From Glomus cerebriforme (taxonomy: Eukaryota > Glomeromycota > Glomeromycetes > Glomerales > Glomeraceae), in contig QKYT01000104.1 in assembly GCA_003550305.1 (NCBI GenBank), positions 136,978 through 200,977 on the forward strand: a stretch of 64,000 nt of DNA. Direction: 5' to 3'. Position 1 is the first letter of the stretch. Each line of letters opens with the position of its first letter. The notes under the pieces are model-generated. The model was given only the letters and a program-made list of their open reading frames with translations. It was not told the DNA's origin and did no database searches. A program made the translations under genes and the position numbers. This document shows, piece after piece, positions 22,833 through 36,800 of the stretch.

Positions 22833-24011
22833 TTATTTTATTATACGATGAACACAATAAAAATGGGTTGAACGTATATAAGGTTCAATAAACCATGGTA
22901 TACTAAATATTAAAATAATATTCCAAATTAAAAAAGTAGCAAATTTTTTATCTATAATAAATTCTAAACAAATTATTTCCCATAATATTACTAATATACC
23001 TTGAAATAAAAAAAAAGTGAAATGTTCACCAGTAAATTTTCCAAATAATGAAATTATTAAATATTCATGAAATATTCCACTAAATATAAAACTAGCCATT
23101 AATCCCATTATATGACCTAATTTTTTATTATCATTAGTAAATAATGAACGAATTGGTAAATATCCTAATTCAAAAAAACATTCTCGTAACATTTGATGCC
23201 ATCTTCTTCCCCATAAATCTGATGGTGATGTAGAAAAGTAAGGTTTATTAAATAATGGTGATGTATCAAATAATAAAGAGATCAAGTAATTTTTAATCGA
23301 ATTAACTTTTGAATTGACAGAAGAGTTGTTAGAAGAGAAATTATTCTGTATAATCCATAATATTAAGGTAGCCACCAAAAGAATTTTATTATATGCGTAA
23401 TTCATGTTGTAAGCAAGGAATCCAGCATATACATAACAATAAAATAATGTATATGGAGTGGCGATAAATGTTTTTTTGTTTAATAATAAATAATCAATTA
23501 TTCTAAGTGGATATGGTCTATCAGGTATTGTATCAGGTGGAAATGTTTCTAAAAAATAAATACATGATTCATGAAATATTATCATAATAAATAATTTAAA
23601 TAATCTTTGAATTAAATAAAATTTTAATCTTTTTTTAATAATATTATTCATTATTTTTAATTTATTATTTGATAAATTATTATAATTCTTTCTCTTTCTC
23701 CAAAAGAATAATGTCCAAAAGAATGGTGGAATATCTTTAACATTTTGTTTACATTTTTTAATCCAAATCATCATCTTATAAAAACATCCAATTATTGTTA
23801 CAGGTATTGGTAAATTATATATACAAGAAATTTGTCTTCCATATTTTAACGGAATGGAAATAAATATTATTGATATTATTATCAATGTCATATAATGTAA
23901 TTTTGTTGTTGGTGTTCTTAAAGAGATTCCTAAGAATGTTAGTAAACATATTGATAATAAACTCAAATATGATAAAAATGATATTTGGGTCGGAATTTCT
24001 AACGTAAACAT
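22833..24011 (-). CDS. Wax synthase-like MBOAT acyltransferase, 392 aa
   Basis: This single-exon gene encodes a polytopic membrane protein with about eight hydrophobic segments. The wax-synthase (MBOAT type 2) signature is present: SPSDLWGRRWHQMLRECFFE near residue 265, and FIFSGIFHEYLIISLFGKF near residue 310, whose His is the expected catalytic residue. Members move a fatty acyl group from acyl-CoA to a long-chain alcohol or similar hydroxyl in the ER membrane. A basic loop (KKCKQ to WRKRKNY, about 85-112) lies between the first and second membrane blocks. Fungal homologues also act on sterols or diverse lipids, so the acceptor is not settled. The length is normal for the family. Confidence 0.82.
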   Translation of the reverse strand: MFTLEIPTQISFLSYLSLLSICLLTFLGISLRTPTTKLHYMTLIIISIIFISIPLKYGRQISCIYNLPIPVTIIGCFYKMMIWIKKCKQNVKDIPPFFWTLFFWRKRKNYNNLSNNKLKIMNNIIKKRLKFYLIQRLFKLFIMIIFHESCIYFLETFPPDTIPDRPYPLRIIDYLLLNKKTFIATPYTLFYCYVYAGFLAYNMNYAYNKILLVATLILWIIQNNFSSNNSSVNSKVNSIKNYLISLLFDTSPLFNKPYFSTSPSDLWGRRWHQMLRECFFELGYLPIRSLFTNDNKKLGHIMGLMASFIFSGIFHEYLIISLFGKFTGEHFTFFLFQGILVILWEIICLEFIIDKKFATFLIWNIILIFSIPWFIEPYIRSTHFYCVHRIIK

Positions 24012-24770
24012 TATGATTTTTTGAGAAAAAAAAAATATTATTTTTATTTGTTATATATAATTAAAAGATTTATAAGATAAGCAATTTATAGAGTTGATTT
24101 CTTTTTTAAAAAAAAAAAAGCTAAATACATGTACTTTTTATAAAAGTAATCTGCCAATTATTAAACTCACGAAAATCTTTCACGATAATCATTAAAACGA
24201 TCCCAAATCACAAATGAATTTTTTTTTATTTTTTTTTTAATGATAATCATGTGAATTATTATTCATTTATTATACGTAACAAATAAATAACAATTCTCCT
24301 TAATGTTTCGTTACGTAAATCTTATGACTATACAATGAATAAAATAAATGGTTACGTAAGGATTAATTTCATATCCACGAAAATACTCTATTTATTCTCC
24401 TAAACACGGATATTACGTAGTAATTTAAAAAACGTGATTTATATAGTATGCGACTCATTGTATTTTAAAGTGTTTGATCTTCAAATAATTATCTGTTATC
24501 GATTAGCTGTTTGAAAATTAAATAGCTGTATTAATCTTTGATCAATAAGAAATGATAATTATATGAAACTTAATAAATACTATGCATATATTAATATTAT
24601 TGAGTAATTTATTATATTTAAATAAATAAATCTATGTTCAAACAATTGGTATAATTACAATAATTTAATCTTAATTTTCATTTTAATAATTATATGTAGT
24701 ATAATATATATAGTAAAGAAAATATTTTACAATTTTATTTTTTTTTCGTATTATGCAGTAAATTATAATA
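24012..24770. other. Intergenic, AT-rich
   Basis: Contains the promoter of the acyltransferase gene and the 3' flank of WDR59. TACGTAA words recur near 24270-24420. No coding frame is supported. Confidence 0.35.
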
Positions 24771-27700
24771 TCAAAAACCGCCATTATGTATTTTACAATG
24801 ACATCCACAACCTGCTGGACATTCATTATTTTCTTCAAACCATTCACGAATATGGTTTGTATGACCTCCATGTGAACAAATCATACAAAAATTTGACAAC
24901 CCTATTATAATATAAAATAATGTTATTTTAAGCTAATGACCAATTTTAGAGGAAATCAACGCGATATAGCAAATAAAGAAATACCTCGAACAGTTCGGCT
25001 ACAAATAGAACATTTTATTCCAACTCTCTGAATAAAACAAGTACTACACTCTCTAGTACTCCTTAATTCAGAGCCGCATTGGAAGCAATGTATGTCAATT
25101 TCTAAAGTAATAAATAATTAATAATAAGGTAAAATATAAATTGATCTTTTTCAAATACATAACATTATATACCTAAAGGATCTTGTCGTTCTCCGAGAGG
25201 GCTACCAACTGTTGTCTTCACAAATTTCATAAATTTTAAAAGCTCTGCCCTTGCTTCAATTAATCCCCAATGGTATAATAATTCTGCATAAGCAAGACGT
25301 AATTGATCATGTCTTACATTTGTTTCTATTTTATCATCTAATAAATTAACTCGAACTGGCCTTTGAAATAATATTAAAATTAAAATTTTATGGTAATCAA
25401 AAAGTTAAATTCTCTAAATGAACTTCTTACCTTCTTTCATCGTCTATCTCTTCCAGATTATCTGATATAAAGATCAAATCACAAGACTTTTTGTCTGAAG
25501 TTTCGATAAATTTTTCATTTCCATGATGTCCTACCGATCCATCCAATTTATTGTTAAAACCACCCGTGGCTGGACTACCTTTCTTTGGAGTTCTTGGTGG
25601 TGATGCTGTAGTACTCACACTTGAGGGAAAAAAGTTTGATTCCTTCGAGGTACCACCAAAAGTTGATCTCCTTTGATGATGTGGTGTATGACCAGAGGGA
25701 ACCATAATACCAACCCCTTCCGATTGTCCATATGTATAACCGGATGGAGTCGGAGGAGTAGCTCCATTAGCATTATACCCACTTGCGACAGTATTATATA
25801 TATCTGTATATGAACTTTTTGATGAACTAAATGATTCACCAAATGTTATTCCAGAAATTGAAGGGAAACCGTATTGAGGGGGATTTCGTTTTTCTGGATG
25901 ACGCATGTAAAAATTGAAATAGTCCGTATTACTGGACATATTAACTAAATCTGATGTCTAAATATAAAGCAATTTGATAAACTTTAATCGTAAGTTAAGC
26001 AATATTTTGAATTCACAATATAACACCTACTAAAGGTTGGAAGATTGTTGTTCTAACATTCTTTCGATGTGGAGGGAAAGGCTGTCTAAAAACACACGAT
26101 AGCATTGCTGCTGTTTGTATATCACCTATTGATGAAAAATGGTTAAGCCTATATCAAGGTAAAATTTAATAATGAGCTACATTATGATAAATTTATTAAA
26201 ATAGCATGTAAAAAAATATTTAACATACAGGTCTTTTGCAAGAATTCTTCCAAATGGATGAAATCCCCAACTCAACTTTCCAAAAAATCCACGAAATGCT
26301 TCATTAATAAATGAATCAAATCCATTTCCACTTTCTCTCATTTTGCTTGTATATGTTTGATAAAGTCCTGTAGGAAAAATCTCATCACTGGCTAATGAAT
26401 TCTTAAATTTAGTGGGAACTGTTCGGCTAAGTATTAAAGAAGCAAGTAACCAAACTTGTTCCAGATCTGGTCGACAATTATCTGCTGCTACTTTAGCATT
26501 ATATTTGCAAATCTCAGCCGGATTATCTCCATGAAGACTAAATTTATGTTAAAAAGAAAAAAAAAAAAATAAGATTAAAAAAATATCAAAAAAAAAAAAA
26601 AATTTTTTTTTATACACTAACACGTATTCCTTTGCCAGTTTTTGACTGATTGGCATCCATTCTGAAAAATCGTAGATGTGAATAGCATATCCTGCTATAT
26701 CCGAATTTGTCGATTTATATAATGCAAGACTATGAGGTGAATTGGCATTATTTCGTAAATCATCCTAATAAATTATTCAAATGGTTTAGTTAATTAAAAA
26801 ACATATACAAAATGCATTACAAGAACCGCCATAAGTACCTTTATATATGGATGGAAAGGTAGTAAAGTATTAGGTTCTTCATCTAGTTCGTAATTCGAAT
26901 CATCATCATCTCCATAACGTATAATACGTCTTGGCAACCGCGAAATCAATCTGTACTGTTCCCAAGAATCATATGACCTAGGATGGGTATATGTATAACT
27001 AGTTTTCTCGTTATTCCTAGAATCACCAGCACGAGATCGTAGACTTGAAAAAAAACATACGAGTTTTCCTAAAATTAAAAAAATTTTTAACACTTGAAAA
27101 TAAAAACGTTTTAATAAATAGATTATAAATTCACCTGTAGCACAAAATTTTGTCCCGCACAATTTTGGAAAGGGAACATTATGATCATCCTTATCTGCAA
27201 GAATATAATATAAGCTTTTGTCATGAGATGTTCTTCTTGCAGCATTTACATAATTCTCATCATCTGAATCATCTCTTCCGTAACGCTCTTGACCATCATC
27301 TTGAGTCCGCACTCCAAGTAAATAACGAATACAAGCTTCGAGGCAAGGTCTTTTTTGAGACACGCGAACACGGGCTATACTATTTAACATATGTAGCATA
27401 CGTGTTCTATAAAGTATAGATATTATTCCAGTTTTCTGAATATCAAAAATAGGTGGAACCCTATCAGGATATTGCGAAGGGAATTGTATATTAATGCGTA
27501 TGAAAGCAGGTCCGCTGTCGGACCAAGGTCCACGTAAACTTATTGTGCAACTCCTGCCTTTTGTATCAAGCTATTGATAAAAATAAAAACTTAATAAAAA
27601 AAAATAATATAATATAGAAAAATTAGATCAAATGACTACCTTTTCAAATTTGACATTGAGGAATTTTTTCGAAACAGAAACCCATTCCTCTTGGATATTT

Positions 27701-29926
27701 GCTGGGATATCTTCAGTATTTCCAATCTCTCCGCTAGGTTTAACCATTTTTACATTCTGCATCCACAATAAAGGTGATGGACGTCGTTCGGCTTTAAACA
27801 CTGCTCCCATATAACCTTTGATATTTCCTCCCCCAGCTGAAGCTCCAGAAGGACGCAAAGTGTTATTTGTGTTTGTGCGACTTCCTGCAATAATACGAAG
27901 AGATGTTGACGTTGATAAGGACGGGGAGATTGAATGATTATTTATTGGTGGATTCCGAAATGTGAATGTTGATTGTCCTATTGGCTTAAACTGATCTGTT
28001 GGACGTATTGGTCTTCCTCTTTCATGACCAACTGCCTTTTTCATATAATTAATTTGATTATGTAAAAATTATATTATAACATTATTTAATAAAATTTAAT
28101 TTTTTTTTTTTTGTTTTGAATTACCTTTAATAGTTTATCATCTATTGGCCAAAATCTCAATTTTTTATCTTTGGACCATGTAATTAATTGAAATTCTCTG
28201 CTATCTATTAAATATATATATATATATTTTTAATTAGTAACTATGTTGAAAATAATTTTATGTTATTGTGAAAAAAATTTATTCTTATACCAATTGTTGG
28301 GTCACTGTCACTTTTAGTTCTCCAAACAAATTCTTTAACAACATCACTATGTCCTTCAAAAGCATGTACATGAGTTTGAAGATTTTCTTTATTCCAAAGG
28401 TATAAATTTTTTTCTGATCGTTGAGGCATTGTTAGAATACCATTACCAAATGGCTGAACATAAAAAAATTCCAATTAGTCTTGTATAATATTCATTATAA
28501 GGAATTAAGAAATTAAAATACTCACTGTATGCCTCGCACGCCAAACCGGTGAATTTGTATTAATAACACCTTGACAGGTATCGGGCTCTTGAATATTCCA
28601 GAACTATACTCGTAAGATAAATAAATTAATAGATTGCATTGATTTTTGATTAATTTACATAATAGTTAAACACAAACCTTCACTGATTTATCCAAACTAC
28701 AAGTAATTATATTGTTTGTGTCCGTTCTACTCCAGTCAATCCCGTAGATTTTGGTCGTGTGTGCACTAATTTTAGTTATAGGAAGCGATCCTTTCTTTTT
28801 GAACATTTATCCAAATAGATTTCAGTATTCAACGTATAATTTTTAAAGAAATTTTCTATAAAATATCTTTGAACATTACCCTAGTATCCCAAATATATAA
28901 ATCTTTATCATGAGCAGACGCTAATAGAAATTCATTCTTTTTATTGAACTTGACCTGTGTTGCACCCGCTTTTACATATTTTAAACAGTATTAGTAATGA
29001 TTACTATATGTTATATTGAATGCATTAGAAAACTACTACATACCTGTCCAAGCACAGAATGACCTTACTGGTTTTCTTGACATTTCCAAATCCCATAAAT
29101 GTACATAAGTGTCTACAGAACATGTGGCCAATTCATTTGGATTCATAGGATGCCAATTGATATCACTTATGGCACGGTTATGAGCGTGAAGAATTTGTTC
29201 GACAGAAAAATTTGATGCTAAATTCCATATAAGTGCTTTTTGATTAGACTATTATAATTTAATTATACAGTTGGAAATTAATATAAAAATATATATTTGA
29301 GAATAATAAATGATGTGAATTAGAATTTACCGTAGAAGCAACCCAAGTATCACGGGATTGATGAGGATTCCATTGTACATCAGCCACTTCCCATTTGGTC
29401 AAATGTGTAAGTTGTCGTGGAGGCTCGTATGGATTTTCAAGATCAATGATAAAAAGTCCTTTGCGACTGCAACGTCAAGTAGTGATAAGATGAATTAAAA
29501 ACAATAATACAATAATAATAATAATAATAATAAAAATAAAAAGAATTGATTTAATATCGAAAATACATACGTTGCTAACACGATATCACGATTTGATGGA
29601 GAAATGGACATACTACCTACAGGCGGATTTATCTTAATTTCTAATTTTTGATAAAATGATGAATCATGCCTTTTTGTTTCAGGTGAAAAATCATCATTTG
29701 AAAATGTAATTTCAGGTAGGGATCGTTTCTTTGAGGAGCTATACTGAATAGAAGAAGATTCAGTAGGTGGTGAAGGAGTACGTCGTAAAGACATTTTTCG
29801 CACATGAGAAAATGGAGAAGTAGAACGTAAAGGAAGTGACGGAATATTAATTGGACTTGAACTTTTTGGAGGAGAAAACGAAAGTGTGGGTGACTTTTCC
29901 TTATGAAATTCAATTTCGTCTTCCAT
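24771..29926 (-). CDS. WDR59: WDR59 orthologue (GATOR2/SEACAT subunit), 18 exons, 1272 aa
   Basis: Exons on the minus strand: 29571-29926, 29331-29466, 29044-29248, 28880-28968, 28678-28794, 28526-28603, 28291-28453, 28125-28204, 27640-28035, 27135-27570, 26839-27068, 26622-26764, 26229-26537, 26031-26148, 25431-25957, 25173-25360, 24985-25101 and 24771-24901. The sum, 3819 nt, closes in frame. After a Ser/Pro-rich N-terminus come WD40 blades with the WDR59 hallmarks KWEVADVQWNPH, NQKALIWNLA, HNRAISDINWHP and AGATQVKFNKKNEFLLASAH. An RWD domain lies near residues 505-625 (INIQFPSQYPDRVPPIFDI). The C-terminus is a zinc-binding region with CFQCG, CSTC, CSIC, NFCMICSHGGHTNH and CPAGCGCHC. In yeast and animals this subunit of the SEACAT/GATOR2 complex at the vacuole or lysosome relays amino-acid sufficiency to TORC1. 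Exon 15 (near 25431-25957) codes a low-complexity linker. One donor (26622, GT/GTTAGT) was chosen over a nearby GTGTTA because only it keeps the frame. Confidence 0.93.
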
Positions 29927-30869
29927 AATCGCGTCGTATCTATGAAGATCATCTATAAATATTTAAGGTCACATGAGGAGCCGGAAAATAGGTCCATGAA
30001 CCCCAAAAAATGCCTTTTTTCAAAAATAATAATGATATAAAATAGGGTATAGTAAGTAACAACCAGTTTTGTTTTGAAAGTCTAAAAAAAAAATTCACCA
30101 GCGTGATCAAATTGTTTGTACAAATAATAACTAATTAAGGAGACGATGCATAGAAGTTAGTTGTACAAGTGGAAATATAGTAAGTATTCTTATCAGAAGG
30201 GCGTTTCGCGAGGAACGCGTTTAATTTCACGTGTAATTTTGATTGTAGTTGTCTTACTAAGCTAATTTATATAATAGACTAAACATTTCAGTCTAAATAA
30301 ATCCTTTGGCAAAAAATAAATCTGTCATCTTTTTTTACATAAGAAAAAAAAGGAGGCAAGTCAGAGCAATTATAGAGCTCGGAAAGAGTGAAGGATATCT
30401 CCGTAAGTTTACCACCGGAGTTGTGATATATTTCTCCGCTATTTATCATTTAATTTTGACAGTTGAAACCTAAAAAATTACCTCTAGTCAAATAAACTTT
30501 AAGCTTAAAACGTACTACATGATACCAAAAAAGAACACTAAAAATTTCCTTTTTCGTAAACAAAAACCATTTACAAATTTTTGAGAATTATGATTTGTTA
30601 AATTTTTAATGTAACTGTATGCATCGATATGATTGGTTGATCACAGCATCAAATTGTTTGATACCAATTCAAAATTAGTCAATACAACAATAAAACTTAT
30701 TATCAAAGATTCGAATGATATAATATTACCGGATTTTTTACATAACAACGTCCGATCGTTGTACTGTATATATAACCATAGCGTTTTCTTTATGAAAATT
30801 TTTTTTTTACTAACTATTTTTTAAGATAATTTTTTTTCTTTTTTTTTTACTAACGACTTGATTTCTAGG
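29927..30869. promoter_or_regulatory. Head-to-head promoter region between WDR59 and the RNF213-like gene
   Basis: About 940 bp separate the two divergent start codons, so both promoters must lie here or within leaders. No clear core element was seen. Short T runs sit before each start. A 63-codon frame at 30633-30824 has no domain and is not called. Confidence 0.5.
30403..30868 (+). other. Possible 5'-leader intron of the RNF213-like gene
   Basis: The ATG at 30870 sits one base after a strong 3' splice site: branch-like ACTAAC (30849-30854) and TTTCTAG ending at 30868. A good donor, CC/GTAAGTTT, lies at 30403; another possible donor is GTAAGTAT at 30180. Which donor is used, and whether the upstream exon is coding, cannot be told from sequence. 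Confidence 0.4.
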
Positions 30870-33800
30870 ATGGATTCTGCGGAAGCCACCGAAAAGAAAG
30901 TAAATAAAAATGAGGGTAATGAGTATGTAAAAGTCAAAAAGACTGAATCTGCATCCGATAGCGAAGAAGAATTATCGGATAATGATTTGACTGTACAAAT
31001 TTCACATTCTGACGCATTAGAAACTAAAGTAGGAAATACGGTGCCTGATAGGGATTCTTCTAACAACAATGACGAAGGAACAACAATTAAAATAATTCAC
31101 GGTACTGCACATGAAAATAAATCTCTTAATGATAATTTATCAGTTGAAATAACTGAACAAATTGATGTCTCAAATTTAAATGAACAACAAAATGTTAACT
31201 CTACTGTGAAAGCTAAAGAAGATGAGAATACTGAAACGCTTAAACATGAAAAATCTATTGATTCCGATTTTTCAACTGCTACTCATCAAGATGAATTGCT
31301 AAATCAAACTGGAGAAGATTCAACAAGTGTGACTTCAAACGATCAAAACGGCATAACTAAGAACAAATCAGCTTTGATCATAAATAAAAACACGAAAGAT
31401 TCCATGAATGTAGCTTATAATGCTTTAAATGATCCAAAAGACGTGGATCAAGAAAATTCCAATAAAAAGGATGGCGATTTCGATCAGAAAGATAATACTA
31501 ACCTGAACAAACAGATCGGAAATAATATGGGAAAAGATAAATATAGTAAATCCGAAGAAGTATTAGAAGGAACGGATGAACCCAATGATTTAAATTCCAA
31601 TAAAAGGGATAGCGATGTCAATCAGAAAGATAATGTTGACCTGAGCGTACCGATCGGAAATAATAAGGGAAAAGACAAATATAGTGGATCTGAAGTAGTA
31701 TTAGAAGGAACGGATGAGTCTAATAATTCAATAAGCATAAAAAGTGTTGAAAAAGATGATGATTCAACTCAATCCCGGGACAATAAAGACCTTTACGGAC
31801 CTGGAGAGAACTCCAAAGAAGCATTAGAAGAAAACGATGAGCCTAATGATTCAGCAAAGAAGCAGTTGAAAGGTGTTGAAAAAGGTGATGATTCAACTCA
31901 ATATCGGAACAATAAAGACCTTCACAGATCTGGAGAGAAATCCTTCTTAGAAGAAAACGATGAACTTAATGNNNNNNNNNNNNNNNNNNNNNNNNNNNNN
32001 NNNNNNNNNNNNNNNNNNNNNNNNNNNNNNNNNNNNNNNNNNNNNNNNNNNNNNNNNNNNNNNNNNNNNNNNNNNNNNNNNNNNNNNNNNNNNNNNNNNN
32101 NNNNNNNNNNNNNNNNNNNNNNNNNNNNNNNNNNNNNNNNNNNNNNNNNNNNNNNNNNNNNNNNNNNNNNNNNNNNNNNNNNNNNNNNNNNNNNNNNNNN
32201 NNNNNNNNNNNNNNNNNNNNNNNNNNNNNNNNNNNNNNNNNNNNNNNNNNNNNNNNNNNNNNNNNNNNNNNNNNNNNNNNNNNNNNNNNNNNNNNNNNNN
32301 NNNNNNNNNNNNNNNNNNNNNNNNNNNNNNNNNNNNNNNNNNNNNNNNNNNTCGGAACAATAAAGACCTTCACAGATCTGGAGAGAAATTCTTCTTAGAA
32401 GAAAACGATGAGTCTAATGATTTAACAAAGAAGCCGTTGGAGGGTGCTGAAAAAAATGATAATTCAACTCAATCCCCGGACAATAAAGACCTTCGCAGAC
32501 CTGGAGAGAAATCCAAAGAAGCATTAGAAGAAAACGATGAGCCTAATTCAGCGAAGAAACAGTTGAAAGGTGCTGAAAAAGGTGATGATTCAATTCAATC
32601 CTCGGACAATAAAGACCTCATTCACGGGCACGAAGTGAAATCCAAAGCACTTAAAGAAACCAATAGACCTAATACAGAAAATAAGGAACGGTTAAAAGAT
32701 GCTGAAAATCGAAGTAATTTGATCAAACCTGATGATGATTTAACTCACTTTCCGGACAATAAAGATCCTCAAAGATCTGAAGGAAAATCACAAAAAGTAA
32801 CGAATGTATCTAATAAGAAAAAATCCAAAATTTCTGGACATGACAATAATCAAACATCGATAGATAAAGGAATATCATCACCTGAGCACCAACGTACTGG
32901 AAAAATTCCGCTTGGAAATGATTTACACGAATTTGGAAACGATAAGTTATCTGAATTGTTCGATACGGGAGAAACCCGCTTTCCGGACAATCGAGACCTT
33001 CATAGATCTGAAGGAAAATCCCAAAAAGAAACGAATGAACCTAATAAGGAAAAATCCAAAATTTCTGGACGTGACAATGATCAAACATTGATAGATAAAG
33101 GTACATCATCGCCCAAACATCAACGTACTGGAAAAACTCCGCTTGAAAATGATTTACACGAACTCGGAAACGATAAGTTATCTGAATTATTCAATACGGG
33201 AGGAAGATCTAATAATGATGAAAGACCTACAGATTCCAATGATACAACAAGGCCCAAATCAAAATCTGAAAGAAGCCCGGGAATGACAGATGAAGAATTT
33301 GAAAGATTTATAAGTATTCCAATTAAGAATAATTCAACCAGAAATGAGAATGATGGTAGTGACGATGACGATCATAATAGCGACAGAAATGAGAGTGATT
33401 ATGAAAGGTCGGAACACAATCGTAATAATATGCAAAATTCGGATCGAGGATTTGGATATGGTAAAGAAGATCCAAATAAACTTCGGGTAGATCCTCGTAC
33501 ATTTAGACATGATAATGGTTCCTATCAAGGACCAGCAAGTAAAATCGAACGTTATAAGAAGAATAATATTAGTATTTCCCATAACAATAAATTTGAACTA
33601 CTTTCTGACGAGACAGACGAGAACAATACAACGAATCCTTATCGTTATAGTAGTAGTAATGAAACTAGTAATAATAGAGGGAAAAATGACTCTGAATCTT
33701 CCCAATCCCAATCTTATTTTTCTTCTAAATTTAATTCCATTACCCGTCATGTGACTAGCTACATAGGAGGTAGCAGAGACGAGAATGAATTAAAATTTAC

Positions 33801-36800
33801 TTTTCACGTTCATTTGCCAGAGGGATTAGAAAAATTTGGACAGCCCGTAGTTATCGGAGAAGAGAAAGAATTGGGATCGTGGGATAGACCTATTGTTAAA
33901 CTTCGCCAAGCATTTCCTGCAAATCCAACGTATTGGCAATCCGAACCAGTTGCTATTTCGTTATTAAACATTGAAAAATATGACATTAAATATAAGTATG
34001 CTATTCATGTTGGCAAATCTTTATTTAATTTTCGTGGAAAAGAAGAAAAATTTTTATTTGAAGGAAATTATGATTCAGATAATCGCATTTTGGATACCGC
34101 GAGAAACGATCAATTTGGCATTTGGAAAACTAACTTTGAGTTAAATCAAAAATATCGAGTAAATCCAAGCATGATCAATGATTTCGCTTTTGTGGATTAT
34201 GTTTTTAATTCTATCAAATCATTTGATGACATTAAAGATAAGATCAGAGTATATCAACATCTACTAACTCATTTCAAGGATCTTACAATTCGCACATCAA
34301 GTCTCAAATTTATTTTCAGTCGTATGGATGATAAACTTCAAGTAAAACGACTGTTCTTGTGTCTTGTCCTGGGATATTTTGTTCAAAGACAACAAATAGG
34401 AAATTATGGGCATTATGAACTACCGTCATCTTTTCAATCTCAGTATTTACTCGAAGCATTTGAGGACTATAAACAAGAAACTTTACCTTCAGACACCAGA
34501 GAGCAAATGTATACTGCCATTACGGCCTTAGTTCAACATAATGCTTTTCATATGAAATTTGATTGGCTCATTGTTTTTACAATCGCGGCCGAAATTGATC
34601 CCGATTATGACTTCCTTGATCGCTTAAAAGCTTTGAAATATCCTAATGATAATTTATTAACAAAGTTTTTTAAAGAATTTGAAGCGATAAAAATTTATAC
34701 TGAAGGCGTTAAACGTAAAATTTACATTAAATTAGCTAAGGTAAAGTTAATATAATTACATTTCGAAATTTTATATTTATTTCTAAAAATTTTTTAATTT
34801 TCTTTTAATTTCCTTTTAGTGGTTAATTCAATTATGTCATAATATGGACTCCCTTTTTAAATTTTGGAGTACTGTTCCTTCACATAATGACGTAGTTGAC
34901 CAAGATATTTTCAATTATTTTATTGATCGGGTTCGAGAGAATATTTTTCATGATGATGCTATTGCCTTAGAAGGCCATTTTAAAAGACTTCCAAGAGCTT
35001 ATCAAGAAGATTTCTCCGAGGTTTTTCGGGAACATGTTTTACTTATGCTTAGGGGTCATAAATGGACGAATCCAAATATTATTGCTATACAACGACTTCT
35101 TCAAAACGAAAAACTAAAATGGTGTGATGAGGAAATCATACGATCATTAGAATTTATATCTCAATCTCAAAATTTTGGACTACTAAATATACTACCAGAA
35201 ATTTTGGATGAATGGTTCCGTAGTGGTTTTTCTGATAAAAAGAAGAAGATACAACCTATTTGTATAAATTGGTTTACACTACTTTTGACTAAACTTGGTA
35301 CAAATGAGAAAAATGCTTCAAATGAAAGTAACTTCATTTCTTTGGTATTTCAACAATTAGAACGTATATATCCTTTACTTGGTAAAAGGATTAATACTTG
35401 GCGAGATTTAACAAAAATTGCCATAGAAAGAGTAAAAGGATGTTCAGAATCTCAAATCTTTGCTGCAACCAAATTAATAGTACAAATAAAACAAGATGAT
35501 GTCAAAAAATTATTTTTAGATCTGGTAAAAGAAATATTAAACAAGGCCCTACAACCTAATGATCAGTTACTGAATAAAATATTTATAATTTGCAATTGCA
35601 AATACAAGACTTTGGAGGTTCCAAATTTGTAAGTTTTTTTTTTCATTAGCATTTAATGTCTTTCTCCTTATAACTAATTTAATATTGTTTTTTAAATATA
35701 CTAGAATGAGCGAAGATATTTTATGTTATATCATGACTAGATTACAAAGTCAGTCAACCGCATCCAGCCCTTCGGAACATCATTTAAACATTTTAAAAGC
35801 TAGTAAATTTTGGACCACTATACTACGCGCTACTGGACATGTTGCCAATCTCAATTCAAACTTATTTGTTAATCGTATTAAAGCATCTATCAACGAACTT
35901 GCTGGGTTACTCCTTGAGAAATCAATTGATATACAATTATTACAACATATTTTAGAATATTCTAACGAAAAATTATTTCAACATTTCGATGCTGCTGTTG
36001 CCAAAAAGAAATCTATTGTTGATGTAATTATTTCCCAAAGTGAAATTGCGAAACTTAGAAAACTATGTGATAATTATCAAATTCAACTCGATGTACTTTT
36101 CAAGTTTTATACTGTATTTTGTTCCGCTGGCCAAGTAACGGATGTTAATGATTATACCCAAGATGTAAATCAACATATGCAGAATTCAAGTAAAGTGAAA
36201 TTGAAACAAGCATTGTTATCAGATTATTGGGCATTCCATGAGAAAACATTGGATAGTGCAAAACGTTGCTATACATTTAATAAATCTCAAACTTTTCGAA
36301 ATATTTTTGATGCTTGTCTCCAGGAAGATGGTGCTGCAACAAAAGTAGAATACATAGCACAAAAATTGATACCAGCTGTTTTTGAAAAATATAATGTTAT
36401 GTGTAAACAGCTCAAGGATTGGGAAAAACTCAAATGTTCAGATGCATCCTTGCTTTGGAAAAATGTTAAGGATGTTAATGCAGAACTTGATTTAATGGAA
36501 GGTTTTAAATCCTATAAAAGCAAACCATTTGTTCGAGCCCTTGATAATCTTTCACAAATTCCTACTTGGGTTGTACGACTTAAGCAGTTAGAAGATGTCG
36601 TGGAAATTTTCAAAATACCACACAATGATGAAGATTGGCTAACAAAATCAATTCGTATTTTAAGAGACGACTCTTCTTCCATGAAACTTGGACAAATAAA
36701 TCATTTTTTCGATTATCTTGATAGGAATCTTTCTAATGTTAGTCAAGATTGTTGGAAATTGATAAAAGAGTTATCAGATGCTGAGGATTTTATGAATTTC

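Noticed and set aside
30633..30824. 63-codon frame in the divergent promoter
   Set aside because: Hydrophobic end from T runs, no family, inside the likely leader region.
31947..32373. Frames across the N gap on both strands
   Set aside because: They consist of unknown bases.
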